64,000 bases of DNA from an uncultured Mailhella sp. (GTDB lineage Bacteria; Desulfobacterota; Desulfovibrionia; Desulfovibrionales; Desulfovibrionaceae): contig NZ_CALUYL010000001.1 of the NCBI RefSeq assembly GCF_944324995.1, positions 372,001-436,000 on the forward strand. Direction: 5' to 3'. The notes beneath the pieces are model-generated. The model did no database searches. It was given only the letters and a program-made list of their open reading frames with translations, and had not been told where the DNA came from. Position 1 is the first letter of the stretch. The number at the start of each line of letters is the position of its first letter. Below are positions 56,067 to 64,000 of the stretch, in pieces. The translations under genes and the position numbers were made by a program.

Positions 56067-56993
56067 ATGGAACAGCAGCACGGCATACTGGTACTGAACA
56101 AGCCCAAGGGGCTCAGCTCCGCGCAGGCCATCGCCCGCGTGAAGCGCCTCGGGCAGAAGAAAATCGGTCATGCGGGCACTCTCGACCCCATGGCCACCGG
56201 CGTGCTGCTCGTTCTGCTCGGCAACGCCACAAAGCTTTCCGGCTATCTGCTGGAAGGCGGGGTGAAAACCTACGGCGGTACGCTGCGCCTCGGCGTCGTT
56301 ACCGACACCTGGGACGCCGAAGGCTCCGTGGTTGCCGAAACGCCCCTGAGCGAAGACGATCTCGCTCCGGGCTCCGCGCTTGAGAAGGCCGCCCGCCGCG
56401 AAGTGGAGGCCTGGCTGGATGTGACGGAACAGCCCGTTCCGCCCTATTCCGCCGCAAAGCACCAGGGTCAGCCTCTGTACAAGCTGGCCCGCGCCGGCAA
56501 GGAAGTGCCGGTCAAGGTGAAAAGCATACATGTTTCGCACGCCGCTGTTCAATGGGTGAACATGCCGGACGTGCGATTCCGGGTAACGTGCAGTTCCGGC
56601 TCCTACATACGGTCCCTGGCCCACAGCTTGGGGATGCGACTCGGGTGCGGAGCCATGCTCACGGAACTGACCCGGGAATACAGCCACCCGTTTGGCCTGG
56701 AGGTCGCCCACACGCTGGACGAAATCCTTGCCGAGCCTGAAAGGCTGCCAGAATGGATCATGCCCATCAGCGCCGCCCTGCCCGGCTGGAAAAACATTTC
56801 CGTCGGAAAAATGCAGGAAGCGCATCTGAAAAACGGCATGCCCGTTCCCCATCTGCCGGAATTCGGTGATTTCGAACCCGGCACACGCGCCCTCATACTG
56901 GCGCAGGATGGCTCGCCTCTGGCTCTGGCAGAAGCCCGCATGGACAGGGATCGCCCTGTCTGGGCAGTGCTTCGGGGGCTTTTTACCCACTAA
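56067..56993 (+). CDS. truB: tRNA pseudouridine-55 synthase
   Basis: Makes pseudouridine 55 in the T-loop of tRNAs. 308 residues. Catalytic Asp in GHAGTLDPMATGVLLV, N-terminal LNKPKGLSSAQAI, and TCSSGSYIRSLAHSLG plus REYSHPFGLE in the RNA-binding half. Weak ribosome-binding site. It is followed by rpsO and pnp, a common bacterial order. Confidence 0.96.
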   Translation: MEQQHGILVLNKPKGLSSAQAIARVKRLGQKKIGHAGTLDPMATGVLLVLLGNATKLSGYLLEGGVKTYGGTLRLGVVTDTWDAEGSVVAETPLSEDDLAPGSALEKAARREVEAWLDVTEQPVPPYSAAKHQGQPLYKLARAGKEVPVKVKSIHVSHAAVQWVNMPDVRFRVTCSSGSYIRSLAHSLGMRLGCGAMLTELTREYSHPFGLEVAHTLDEILAEPERLPEWIMPISAALPGWKNISVGKMQEAHLKNGMPVPHLPEFGDFEPGTRALILAQDGSPLALAEARMDRDRPVWAVLRGLFTH

Positions 56994-56994
56994 C

Positions 56995-57013
56995 CTCTGA
57001 CGAAACGTCAGAG
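56995..57013 (+). promoter_or_regulatory. hairpin abutting the rpsO ribosome-binding site
   Basis: Perfect 8-bp stem CTCTGACG-AAA-CGTCAGAG ends exactly where the AGGAGG (57014-57019) begins. It lies between the truB stop and the rpsO start. It could regulate initiation, for example by S15 binding. Confidence 0.45.
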
Positions 57014-57027
57014 AGGAGGATACCGCT

Positions 57028-57297
57028 GTGGCTATGGATTCCGCTCAGAAGCAGGCCGTCATCGCTCAGTACGCCAAGCACGAAGGCGACACCGGCTCCG
57101 CTGAAGTTCAGATCGCCCTTCTCACCGCCCGCATCAATGGTCTCGCCGACCACTTCAAGGCCAACAAGAAGGACTTCCACTCCCGCACCGGCCTGCTCAA
57201 GCTGGTCGGCCAGCGTCGCAAGATGCTGAACTACCTCAAGAAGACCGACATTCAGAGCTATCGCGCCCTGATCGAAAAGCTCGGTCTGCGCAAGTAG
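57028..57297 (+). CDS. rpsO: 30S ribosomal protein S15
   Basis: 89 residues if the start is the GTG at 57028, the exact length of E. coli S15; the ATG two codons later leaves the AGGAGG 14 bases away, so GTG is chosen. Family motif [36 protein letters not shown] and LGLRK at the end. Binds 16S rRNA early in assembly. S15 is known to control its own translation in several bacteria. Followed by pnp after an intergenic hairpin. Confidence 0.97.
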   Translation: MAMDSAQKQAVIAQYAKHEGDTGSAEVQIALLTARINGLADHFKANKKDFHSRTGLLKLVGQRRKMLNYLKKTDIQSYRALIEKLGLRK

Positions 57298-57319
57298 TCG
57301 GAAAACGATCCGGAAACAA

Positions 57320-57347
57320 GGGGGAGCGGAAGAAATTCCGCTCCCCC
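57320..57347 (+). promoter_or_regulatory. rpsO-pnp intergenic hairpin
   Basis: 12-bp stem GGGGGAGCGGAA / TTCCGCTCCCCC with a 4-base loop and no T-run. In E. coli a hairpin at this place is cut by RNase III and is the target of PNPase self-control; here only the structure is seen. Confidence 0.55.
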
Positions 57348-57461
57348 ATCCTGCATGGAAAGGGGCCTTTTCCCCTCAACCTCAACGCGAGGAAGGAGCA
57401 TCCGCGAACAGAGGCGAAATTTTCGTCTTTCTTCACGGAGTCTCCTTCCAGGAGTAACCAT

Positions 57462-59705
57462 ATGGGTCTGCTCAACAGCACTCGTGTGTCCGCCACCGTA
57501 GGCGGCAAAGAAATCATTCTGGAAACGGGCCGCGTGGCCCGTCAGGCCAACGGCGCCATCTGGATTCAGTGCGGCGGCACCGTGGCCCTCGTCACCGTGT
57601 GTGAAGCCCAGCTCGACACCCCCAAGGACTTCTTCCCCCTCACCGTGGAATACGCCGAACGCATGTACGCCGCCGGCCGCATTCCCGGCAACTTCTTCCG
57701 CCGCGAAATCGGCCGCCCGAGCGACCATGAAACCCTCGTGGCCCGCCTCATCGACCGCCCCATCCGTCCGCTCTTCCCCAAGGGCTACGGCAATGAGGTG
57801 CAGGTGCTCGCCACCGTCATTTCCGCCGACGGCGAAAACGATCCCGACGTGCTCTGCATCACTGCGGCTTCCGCGGCCACCTGCATTTCCAACATTCCCT
57901 TCGCGGGCCCCGTGGCCGGCGCGCGCCTCGGCCGCGTGGACGGTCAGTTCGTGCTGAACCCCACCACCGAAGAACTCAAGCGCTCCGACATGGACATCGT
58001 GCTCGCCGCCTCCCGCGACGCCGTGGTCATGGTGGAAGGCGAAGCCAAGCTCGTCAAGGAACAGGACCTCATCGACGGCCTGAACTGGGCCCACAAGGCC
58101 ATTCAGCCCCTCATCGACGCTCAGGAAGAACTCGTGAAGCTGGCCGGCAAGGCCAAGACCGAATTCATTCCCAAGCAGGACGATCCCGAACTGTTCGCCT
58201 ACGTGGAAGACCTCGCCATCAAGTCCGGCATGGAAGACGCCCTGCGCACTCCCGACAAGCTGCTCAGAAAGGACGCCCGCAAGGCCGTCAAGGACAAGGT
58301 GAAGGCCCTCATGGCCACCGACGAACGCTATGCCGACGATCCCGCGGCGCAGGCCGCCATCGGCGAAGTGCTCGAACACCTCGAAAAGAAGCTCGTGCGC
58401 CAGAGAGTGCTCAACGAAGGCACCCGCATCGACAACCGCGACACCAAGACCGTGCGTCCCATCGAAATCGAAACGTCGGTGCTGCCCCGCGCCCACGGCT
58501 CCGCCATCTTCGCCCGCGGCGAAACCAAGACCATTGCCGTCACCACCCTCGGCAGCACGTCCGACGAGCAGAAGGTCGATACCCTGAACGGCGACGAAAC
58601 CAAGCGCTTCATGCTGCACTACAACTTCCCGCCCTTCACCGTGGGCGAAGTGAAGTCCGTGCGCGTGTCCCGCCGCGAAATCGGTCACGGCCACCTCGCC
58701 GAACGCGCCCTCAAGGCCGTTCTGCCCTCGCCCGAAAGCTTCCCCTACACCATCCGCGTGGTGTCCGACACCGTGGAATCCAACGGTTCGTCCTCCATGG
58801 CCGCCGTGTGCGGCGGCTGCCTCTCCCTCATGGACGCTGGCGTGCCGATCAGCGCTCCCGTGGCCGGCGTGGCCATGGGTCTCATCAAGGACGGCGACAC
58901 CTACACCGTGCTCACCGACATTCTCGGCGACGAAGACGCCCTCGGCGACATGGACTTCAAGATCGCCGGCACGGCCGACGGCATCAGCGCCATCCAGATG
59001 GACATCAAGATCAACGGCCTGCCCACCGAAGTCATGGCCCGCGCCATGGAACAGGCCCGCGTGGCCCGTCTGCACATTCTCGACGTCATGGCCAAGGCCA
59101 TGCCCGCCGTGCGCGAACTCTCGCCCTACGCGCCCCAGCACGAGGAAGTGTTCGTGAATCCTGAAATCATCCGCATGATCATCGGCCCCGGCGGCAAGAA
59201 CATCAAGGCCATCACCAGCGCCACCGGCGCGGCCATCGACATTGAGGATTCCGGCCGCATCACCATCTTCGCCCCCACGCAGAAGTCCATGCAGGCCGCC
59301 AAGGAAATGGTGCTCTACTACGACCAGCACGCGGAACTCGGCAAGAACTACAACGCCAAGGTCAAGCGCATTCTGGAAATCGGCGCCATCGTGGAAATTC
59401 TGCCCAACCTCGAAGCCCTGGTCCACATCTCCCAGCTCGACACCAACCGCGTGGAAAAGACCGAAGACGTGGCCCACCTCGGCGAAGACATGCTGGTCAA
59501 GGTCATCGAAATCAACGGCGACCGCATCCGCGCGAGCCGCAAGGCCGTGCTGCTCGAACAGCAGGGCATCGAATGGAAGCCCGAAGACACCGCCCGTCCC
59601 GCCCGCCGCGAACGCGGAGAACGCGGCGACGGCGAACGTCGCGAACGCCGCGGCGAACGTCGTGAACGCAGCGATCGTCCCCGCCGCGAACACAAGGAAG
59701 ACTAA
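57462..59705 (+). CDS. pnp: polyribonucleotide nucleotidyltransferase (PNPase)
   Basis: 3'-to-5' phosphorolytic exoribonuclease. 747 residues; AGGAG before the ATG. Two RNase PH domains (about 10-230 and 310-555) with FRREIGRPSDHETLVARLIDRPIRP and RREIGHGHLAERALKAVLP; KH domain MIIGPGGKNIKAITSATGA (about 570-620); S1 domain (about 635-705). The last ~35 residues are an Arg/Glu-rich tail of RRERGERG-type repeats that could bind RNA or be a protein contact. Terminator follows. Confidence 0.98.
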   Translation: MGLLNSTRVSATVGGKEIILETGRVARQANGAIWIQCGGTVALVTVCEAQLDTPKDFFPLTVEYAERMYAAGRIPGNFFRREIGRPSDHETLVARLIDRPIRPLFPKGYGNEVQVLATVISADGENDPDVLCITAASAATCISNIPFAGPVAGARLGRVDGQFVLNPTTEELKRSDMDIVLAASRDAVVMVEGEAKLVKEQDLIDGLNWAHKAIQPLIDAQEELVKLAGKAKTEFIPKQDDPELFAYVEDLAIKSGMEDALRTPDKLLRKDARKAVKDKVKALMATDERYADDPAAQAAIGEVLEHLEKKLVRQRVLNEGTRIDNRDTKTVRPIEIETSVLPRAHGSAIFARGETKTIAVTTLGSTSDEQKVDTLNGDETKRFMLHYNFPPFTVGEVKSVRVSRREIGHGHLAERALKAVLPSPESFPYTIRVVSDTVESNGSSSMAAVCGGCLSLMDAGVPISAPVAGVAMGLIKDGDTYTVLTDILGDEDALGDMDFKIAGTADGISAIQMDIKINGLPTEVMARAMEQARVARLHILDVMAKAMPAVRELSPYAPQHEEVFVNPEIIRMIIGPGGKNIKAITSATGAAIDIEDSGRITIFAPTQKSMQAAKEMVLYYDQHAELGKNYNAKVKRILEIGAIVEILPNLEALVHISQLDTNRVEKTEDVAHLGEDMLVKVIEINGDRIRASRKAVLLEQQGIEWKPEDTARPARRERGERGDGERRERRGERRERSDRPRREHKED

Positions 59706-59743
59706 GCGGGAGCGGGGAATTCCCCTCGCGCAAAGATGAAAAG

Positions 59744-59782
59744 AGAGGCCGCCGTCCGCATGGACGGCGGCCTCTTCGTTTG
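59744..59782 (+). terminator. pnp terminator
   Basis: 14-bp perfect stem AGAGGCCGCCGTCC / GGACGGCGGCCTCT with a 4-base loop, then TCGTTTG. Confidence 0.85.
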
Positions 59783-59917
59783 TCATGCCAATTCGCGCTC
59801 AGCCCGCCGTACCGGGGCGGGCAACGCCGGGCAGCATCAACGCGGCACCCTGCGGGAAAGCCCGCACGCTCCCGCCGCGCGGCCACAGTCCGAAGGCCCC
59901 CGGAGCGTCCGGCGCCC

Positions 59918-61354
59918 CTAGTCCAGACGCGCCGCAATCCTGCGCTGGAGCTCCTTGTCCTCGCCGGGCTGCATCATGCGCTCAGGGCTCAGCACGTAGT
60001 CGATTTCCTCGCTGGTCATGTAGTTGTGCCGCACCACGAGATCGTACACCGACTGCCCGGAGGCCAGCGCCTCCCGCGCGATTTCCGACGAGCGTTCGTA
60101 GCCGATGTAGGGGGCGAGCGCCGTCACCACGCCTATGGCGTTGCGCACGAGCGAGGCGCAGTGCTCGCGATTGGCCGTAATGCCGTCCACGCACAAATCG
60201 CGCAGAATGTGGCAGGCGTTGCCGAGATGCTTCAGCGAGGCGAACAGCGTGTAGGCAATGACGGGCTCCATGGCGTTGAGTTCCAGCTGTCCGGCTTCCG
60301 CGGCCATGGAAATGGTCACGTCCTTGCCGATGACGTCGAAACAGACCTGATTCACCACCTCGGGAATGACCGGATTCACCTTGCCGGGCATGATGGAGGA
60401 ACCCGGCTGACGGGGCGGCAGATTGATTTCGTTCAGACCGCAGCAGGGCCCGGACGAGAGCAGCCTCAGGTCGTTGCATATTTTGGAGAGCTTGACCACA
60501 AAACGCTTGAGCAGGCCGGAAATCTGCACGTAGGCGCAGCAGTCGGACGTGGCTTCCACCAGATTTTCCGCCATGAACAGCGGCAGCGAGGAAATTTCCG
60601 CGAGGCGCTTCGTCACCAGCGCGGCATAGCCTTCCGGCGTGTTGATGCCCGTGCCTATGGCCGTCGCGCCCATGCTGATGTCGCAGATCTGCTCGCGGCC
60701 TTCTCCGATGCGGCGGATGTCCTCGCCGATGGTGGTCGCCCACGCGGAAAATTCCATGCCCAGCGTCATGGGCACGGCGTCCTGCATCTGGGTCCGGCCC
60801 ATCTTCATGACGTCGCAAAACTCCTCGGCCTTGGCCGCAAAGCCCTGACGCAGGTATTCCATGTCGCCCATGAAATCCGTCAGCGTGGTGTAGAGCGCCA
60901 GACGGATGGCCGTGGGATACACGTCGTTGGTGGACTGCGAGCAGTTCACGTGATTGTTGGGATGGCAGTACTGATATTCGCCCTTCCTGTGCCCCATGAG
61001 CTCAAGGGCGACGTTGGCGATAACCTCGTTGGCGTTCATGTTGCACGACGTGCCCGCGCCGCCCTGATACACGTCCACGGGGAACTGATCGTTGTACTCG
61101 CCGGCAATGACCTTGTCGCAGGCGAGGCAGATGTAGCGGCCGATGGATTCCGGCAGCACGCCGAGCTCCATGTTGGCCAGCGCCGCCGCCTTCTTCACGT
61201 AGCCGAACGCCTGAATGAAGCGCGGCATGGAGGCAATGGTCGTGCCCGAAATGCGGAAGTTCTCCAGAGCCCGGCTGGTCTGGATGCCGTAATAGACATC
61301 GGCGGGAATTTCCAGATCGCCAAGAAAATCATGCTCCTTACGCGTTGCGGTCAT
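59918..61354 (-). CDS. aspA: aspartate ammonia-lyase
   Basis: Reversible conversion of aspartate to fumarate and ammonia. 478 residues from the ATG at 61354 (MTATRKEHDFLGDLEIPADVYYG), with AAGGAG before it. Fumarase/aspartase signature GSSIMPGKVNPVIPEVV; the N-terminal ADVYYGIQTSRALENFRISG pattern is that of aspartase rather than class II fumarase. The active-site loop Ser lies in the signature. In sulfate reducers it can supply fumarate or deaminate aspartate. Stands alone between pnp and folD. Confidence 0.92.
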   Translation of the reverse strand: MTATRKEHDFLGDLEIPADVYYGIQTSRALENFRISGTTIASMPRFIQAFGYVKKAAALANMELGVLPESIGRYICLACDKVIAGEYNDQFPVDVYQGGAGTSCNMNANEVIANVALELMGHRKGEYQYCHPNNHVNCSQSTNDVYPTAIRLALYTTLTDFMGDMEYLRQGFAAKAEEFCDVMKMGRTQMQDAVPMTLGMEFSAWATTIGEDIRRIGEGREQICDISMGATAIGTGINTPEGYAALVTKRLAEISSLPLFMAENLVEATSDCCAYVQISGLLKRFVVKLSKICNDLRLLSSGPCCGLNEINLPPRQPGSSIMPGKVNPVIPEVVNQVCFDVIGKDVTISMAAEAGQLELNAMEPVIAYTLFASLKHLGNACHILRDLCVDGITANREHCASLVRNAIGVVTALAPYIGYERSSEIAREALASGQSVYDLVVRHNYMTSEEIDYVLSPERMMQPGEDKELQRRIAARLD

Positions 61355-61703
61355 AGGCGCTCCTTTTTCCGTCTCTGAAACGGCAAAATTTTGACAATCG
61401 TTTTCAAGCAGAGAAAAATATACTGCAATATCAAACAACTGCCCGATCATGCGAAAACTTTTTTTTCGCCTTGTCCTCAATTTTGGGCCACCCTAGCACA
61501 CTCAGAGCCCGGGGAAAAGCGCGCTGTATTGCTTTTTCTCTCCCGCGCCCTTGCACCCCATGACTTCAAAAAATTTTTGCTCGACGCGCGGCGGCGGTCG
61601 AAAATGCCGGAGAGAATTTCAAAGTTCGCGCCTTCGTCCTGCTTTCGAGCCGACGCCGCCCGCGCCCAGAGCGCCGAGTCCCAAGCCTGCCTGCCTCGCG
61701 CAC
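61355..61703. other. gene-free spacer upstream of aspA
   Basis: The 80 bases next to aspA are AT-rich (probable promoter; includes the spaced dyad TTGACAATCGTTTTCAA at 61391-61407). The rest is GC-rich with no gene. Confidence 0.55.
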
Positions 61704-61742
61704 ACAAAAAAAGCCCTTTCCGACCGAAAAGGACGGAAAGGG
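61704..61742 (-). terminator. folD terminator
   Basis: GCCCTTTCCG / CGGAAAGGGC stem with an 11-base loop (61713-61743 region), then T7 on the minus strand; about 97 bases after the folD stop. Confidence 0.82.
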
Positions 61743-61838
61743 CAAAACGTGAAGCCGCAAGTGCGGCTCTCCCCGGGCGGAAGATCGGGGGGCGGCCTGC
61801 GCTTCTCGTTGCTGCGCAGGCCGGGCGAGCTTTCGGCG

Positions 61839-62696
61839 TTATGCGCCGAGAAGCTTTTTTCTCCAGGCCCGGGCGGTGTTCACAAGGAGCTGAGAAATGG
61901 TCATGGGGCCGATGCCGCCGGGAACCGGCGTGATGGCGGAAGCGAGCGGGGCCACGTGCTCAAAGTCCACGTCGCCGCAGAGCTTGCCGTCCTCGCCGCG
62001 GTTGATGCCCACGTCGATGATGACGGCTCCGGGCTTGACCATGTCGGCCGTGACGAAGCGGGGCCTGCCGAGCGCGGCCACGATGATATCGGCCTCGCGG
62101 CACACGGCGGCGAGATCGGGCGTGCGGGAATGGCACATGGTCACGGTGGCGTTGTAATCGCGGCTGCCGAGCATGAGGGACACCGGACGGCCCACAAGAT
62201 TGCTGCGGCCGATGACCACGGCCCGCTTGCCGCTCACGGAAATGTTGTAGTGGTCGAGCAGCGCCAGAATGCCCGCAGGCGTGCAGGGACGAAGCCCGGG
62301 CACGTTCATGGCCACGCGGCCCTGATTGACGGCGGTGAGGCCGTCCACGTCCTTGTCCGGGCTGATGGCCTCGATGCAGGGACGCTCGTCCAGCCCTTCG
62401 GGCAGGGGGAGCTGAAGCAGAATGCCGTCCACGGCAGGATCGGCGTTGAGGGACGCGATGAGCTCTTCCAGCTCCTGCTGAAGAATGGAGGCGGGTCGGC
62501 GGTAGGAACGCGTGTCGATGCCGGCGTCGGCGCAGGCCTTTTCCTTGTTGCGCACGTACACCTGCGAAGCCGGATCCTCGCCCACCAGAATCACCGCCAG
62601 GCAGGGAGCGCGTCCGGCTTTCTCCCTGTCTTTCGCTATGTCCTCACGAAGCGCGGCGCGTATGGACGCCGCAGTCGCCTTACCGTCGAGTATCAA
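61839..62696 (-). CDS. folD: bifunctional methylenetetrahydrofolate dehydrogenase/cyclohydrolase
   Basis: Interconverts methylene-, methenyl- and formyl-THF, feeding Fmt and purine synthesis. 285 residues. The start codon is TTG at 62696 (MILDGKATA), with AGGAGG seven bases before. Catalytic Lys in YVRNKEKACADAGI, DVDGLTAVNQGR, PCTPAGILALLDHY, and the NADP loop VIGRSNLVGRPVSLML; PVPGGIGPMTI ends the fold. No good ATG lies near, so TTG is accepted. Confidence 0.96.
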   Translation of the reverse strand: MILDGKATAASIRAALREDIAKDREKAGRAPCLAVILVGEDPASQVYVRNKEKACADAGIDTRSYRRPASILQQELEELIASLNADPAVDGILLQLPLPEGLDERPCIEAISPDKDVDGLTAVNQGRVAMNVPGLRPCTPAGILALLDHYNISVSGKRAVVIGRSNLVGRPVSLMLGSRDYNATVTMCHSRTPDLAAVCREADIIVAALGRPRFVTADMVKPGAVIIDVGINRGEDGKLCGDVDFEHVAPLASAITPVPGGIGPMTISQLLVNTARAWRKKLLGA

Positions 62697-62883
62697 GGCA
62701 GTTCCTCCTTTTCCGGCCGGGCCGGAGGCATGGGGTGACAGGTTTGCCGCTCCGCATGGCGCAGGAACGGCTCATTCCGCAGTCCCGCCGGACTGCGGCG
62801 CGGAAAAGCGCCCACTGCCTTTTCCGCAAATGTGTTGCGCCGGCCGCTTTCCGGGGCGTCCTCCCTGCCTGCACACGCGAGGC

Positions 62884-62901
62884 GAGCCCCGCTCTTCGGC
62901 C
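62884..62901. repeat. 18-bp recurring sequence, copy 3
   Basis: GAGCCCCGCTCTTCGGCC, 6 bases past the ftsK stop; identical to 42932-42949. Confidence 0.6.
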
Positions 62902-62906
62902 AGGGT

Positions 62907-64000
62907 CTAGCGATGCACCACGCTGCGCGGACGTGTGCCGTCGGCCTGACTGAGCAGACCGTCCTTTTCCATCTGCTCCACGAAGCGGGCCGCGCGGTTG
63001 AAGCCGATGCGGAAACGCCGCTGCAGCAGGGAAATGGACACCTTGCCGTTGTCCAGCACGAACTGCACGGCTTCGGCGTAAATGGGATCGTCCACGATTT
63101 CGTTGCTCCGGGAGGCGGGCTGACCGAAATCTTCGGCGTCGTCCGCGTCGTCGTTGCCGAATTCCGCAAAATCGACCTTGTAGTTCGGCGGCTGCTGCTT
63201 TTTCCAGAATTCCACCACGGCCGACACTTCATCGTCGCTCACGAAAGCGCCGTGCAGGCGCTGAATCATGCCGCCGTTGGGCTTGAACAGCATGTCGCCC
63301 ATGCCGAGCAGCTTTTCCGCGCCCGCGCCGTCGATGATGGTGCGCGAATCCTGACCGCTCGTCACCTTGAAGGCGATGCGGCAGGGGAAATTCGCCTTGA
63401 TGATGCCCGTCACCACGTCCACGCTGGGGCGCTGCGTGGCGATGATGAGGTGAATGCCCGCGGCTCGGGCGAGCTGCGCGAGACGCACGATGCTGCCTTC
63501 CACTTCCTTGCGCTTCACCATCATGAGGTCGGCGAGTTCATCGACGATGATGACGAGGAACGGCATGTTGGAAAGATCTTCCGGCTCGCCGGTTTCCGCG
63601 TCCACGGGCATGGGGCCTCCGGCCTCCACCTCGGCGCGCAGACGGGCCTGACGGTCGTTGTAGCCCGTGATGTTGCGCACCTTGACCTTGGAGAACAGCG
63701 AAAGGCGGCGGTTCATCTCCTCAATGGCCCAGAGCAGCGCGTTCTTGGTGAGATCCATGTCCGTCACCACGGGATGCACGAGATGGGGCAGATCCGCGTA
63801 CATGGAAAGTTCCACGCGCTTGGGGTCCACCAGAATCATCTGCACTTCGTCGGGCCTGGCGCGGTAGAGCAGGCTGAGAATGATGGCGTTCAGGCACACG
63901 CTCTTGCCCGCGCCGGTGGCGCCGGCCACAAGAAGATGCGGCATTTTGGCCAGATCCGCGGACACGGGACGCCCGCCGGTATCCTTGCCGAGCGCCACGG
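62907..64000 (-). CDS. ftsK: DNA translocase FtsK, N-terminus beyond the window
   Basis: Pumps DNA through the closing septum and activates Xer recombination. 364 codons are visible; the frame is still open at base 64000, so the membrane domain, linker and alpha domain are missing. Motor domain: Walker A GATGAGKS, Walker B FLVIIVDELADLMM, IIATQRPSVDVVTG and HGAFVSDDEV. The C-terminal gamma winged helix (about the last 65 residues, VSISLLQRRFRIGFNRAARFVEQME) reads KOPS-like sites. The visible part is typical; XerC and parABS are in the same window. Confidence 0.97.
   Translation of the reverse strand, partial: VALGKDTGGRPVSADLAKMPHLLVAGATGAGKSVCLNAIILSLLYRARPDEVQMILVDPKRVELSMYADLPHLVHPVVTDMDLTKNALLWAIEEMNRRLSLFSKVKVRNITGYNDRQARLRAEVEAGGPMPVDAETGEPEDLSNMPFLVIIVDELADLMMVKRKEVEGSIVRLAQLARAAGIHLIIATQRPSVDVVTGIIKANFPCRIAFKVTSGQDSRTIIDGAGAEKLLGMGDMLFKPNGGMIQRLHGAFVSDDEVSAVVEFWKKQQPPNYKVDFAEFGNDDADDAEDFGQPASRSNEIVDDPIYAEAVQFVLDNGKVSISLLQRRFRIGFNRAARFVEQMEKDGLLSQADGTRPRSVVHR

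Noticed and set aside
61391..61407. TTGACAATCGTTTTCAA upstream of aspA as an FNR/CRP-type site
   Set aside because: TTGA and TCAA are separated by nine bases instead of six, and the inner T/A positions do not match.

Overview
The window is a GC-rich bacterial chromosome segment that is almost entirely housekeeping. I see no rRNA, tRNA, CRISPR array, insertion sequence or prophage. The mix of genes fits an anaerobic member of the Desulfovibrionaceae (Desulfovibrio/Bilophila/Mailhella type). The clues are a split F0 ATP synthase operon (AtpZ-AtpI-a-c) followed by rex, a type III glutamine synthetase, a zapA-6S RNA-rny arrangement, LolA (so an outer membrane), and a sigma-54 regulator with a candidate sigma-54 promoter. 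The taxonomic call is inference from gene content and protein character, not from a search.

Layout. 0-5.6 kb: the end of asd, then a minus-strand run hisI-hisG, rny, a 6S RNA, zapA and a ZapB-like coiled-coil gene. 5.8-7.2 kb is the largest stretch without a recognisable gene. 7.3-10.1 kb: the F0 ATP synthase operon with rex behind it. 10.2-16.7 kb (plus): an FKBP-type PPIase, glnN, purD, purE, an FMN-dependent alpha-hydroxy-acid dehydrogenase and acpS. 16.8-23.2 kb (plus): nnr, tsaE, lysC, a DUF486 membrane protein and priA. 23.4-25.7 kb (minus): a HIT protein, an HU/IHF protein, a class IV aminotransferase and a small exported protein. 25.8-31.5 kb (plus): a radical SAM protein, topA and ggt; ggt has a candidate sigma-54 promoter with upstream dyads. 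31.7-32.9 kb (minus): a membrane-anchored unknown and sfsA. 33.1-41.2 kb (plus): an aspartate-type aminotransferase, pgi, a two-component system of the NtrB/NtrC kind, two parS sites, parA and parB. 41.4-47.9 kb (minus): rsmB, fmt, def, aspS and hisS. 48.4-59.7 kb (plus): a CPA2 antiporter, dprA, xerC, coaX, eno, lolA, truB, rpsO and pnp. 59.9-64 kb (minus): aspA, folD and the C-terminal two thirds of ftsK.

How the genes work together. Several are textbook partners: hisI/hisG in histidine synthesis; asd/lysC in the aspartate pathway; purD/purE in purine synthesis; fmt/def in formyl-methionine handling; hisS/aspS in tRNA charging; parA/parB/parS with xerC and ftsK in chromosome segregation; zapA with the ZapB-like protein in division; truB/rpsO/pnp in translation and RNA turnover. 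Two perfect parS sites directly in front of parA suggest the segment lies in the origin-proximal part of the chromosome.

The less routine items are non-coding or regulatory: the 6S RNA, the candidate sigma-54 promoter of ggt, the parS/promoter arrangement of parA, hairpins flanking rpsO, a degenerate 12-bp tandem repeat near 48.1 kb, and a 14-18-bp sequence found downstream of three minus-strand genes. In addition, the ATP synthase c subunit carries the residue set of sodium-type rings. I found no convincing new multi-gene system.
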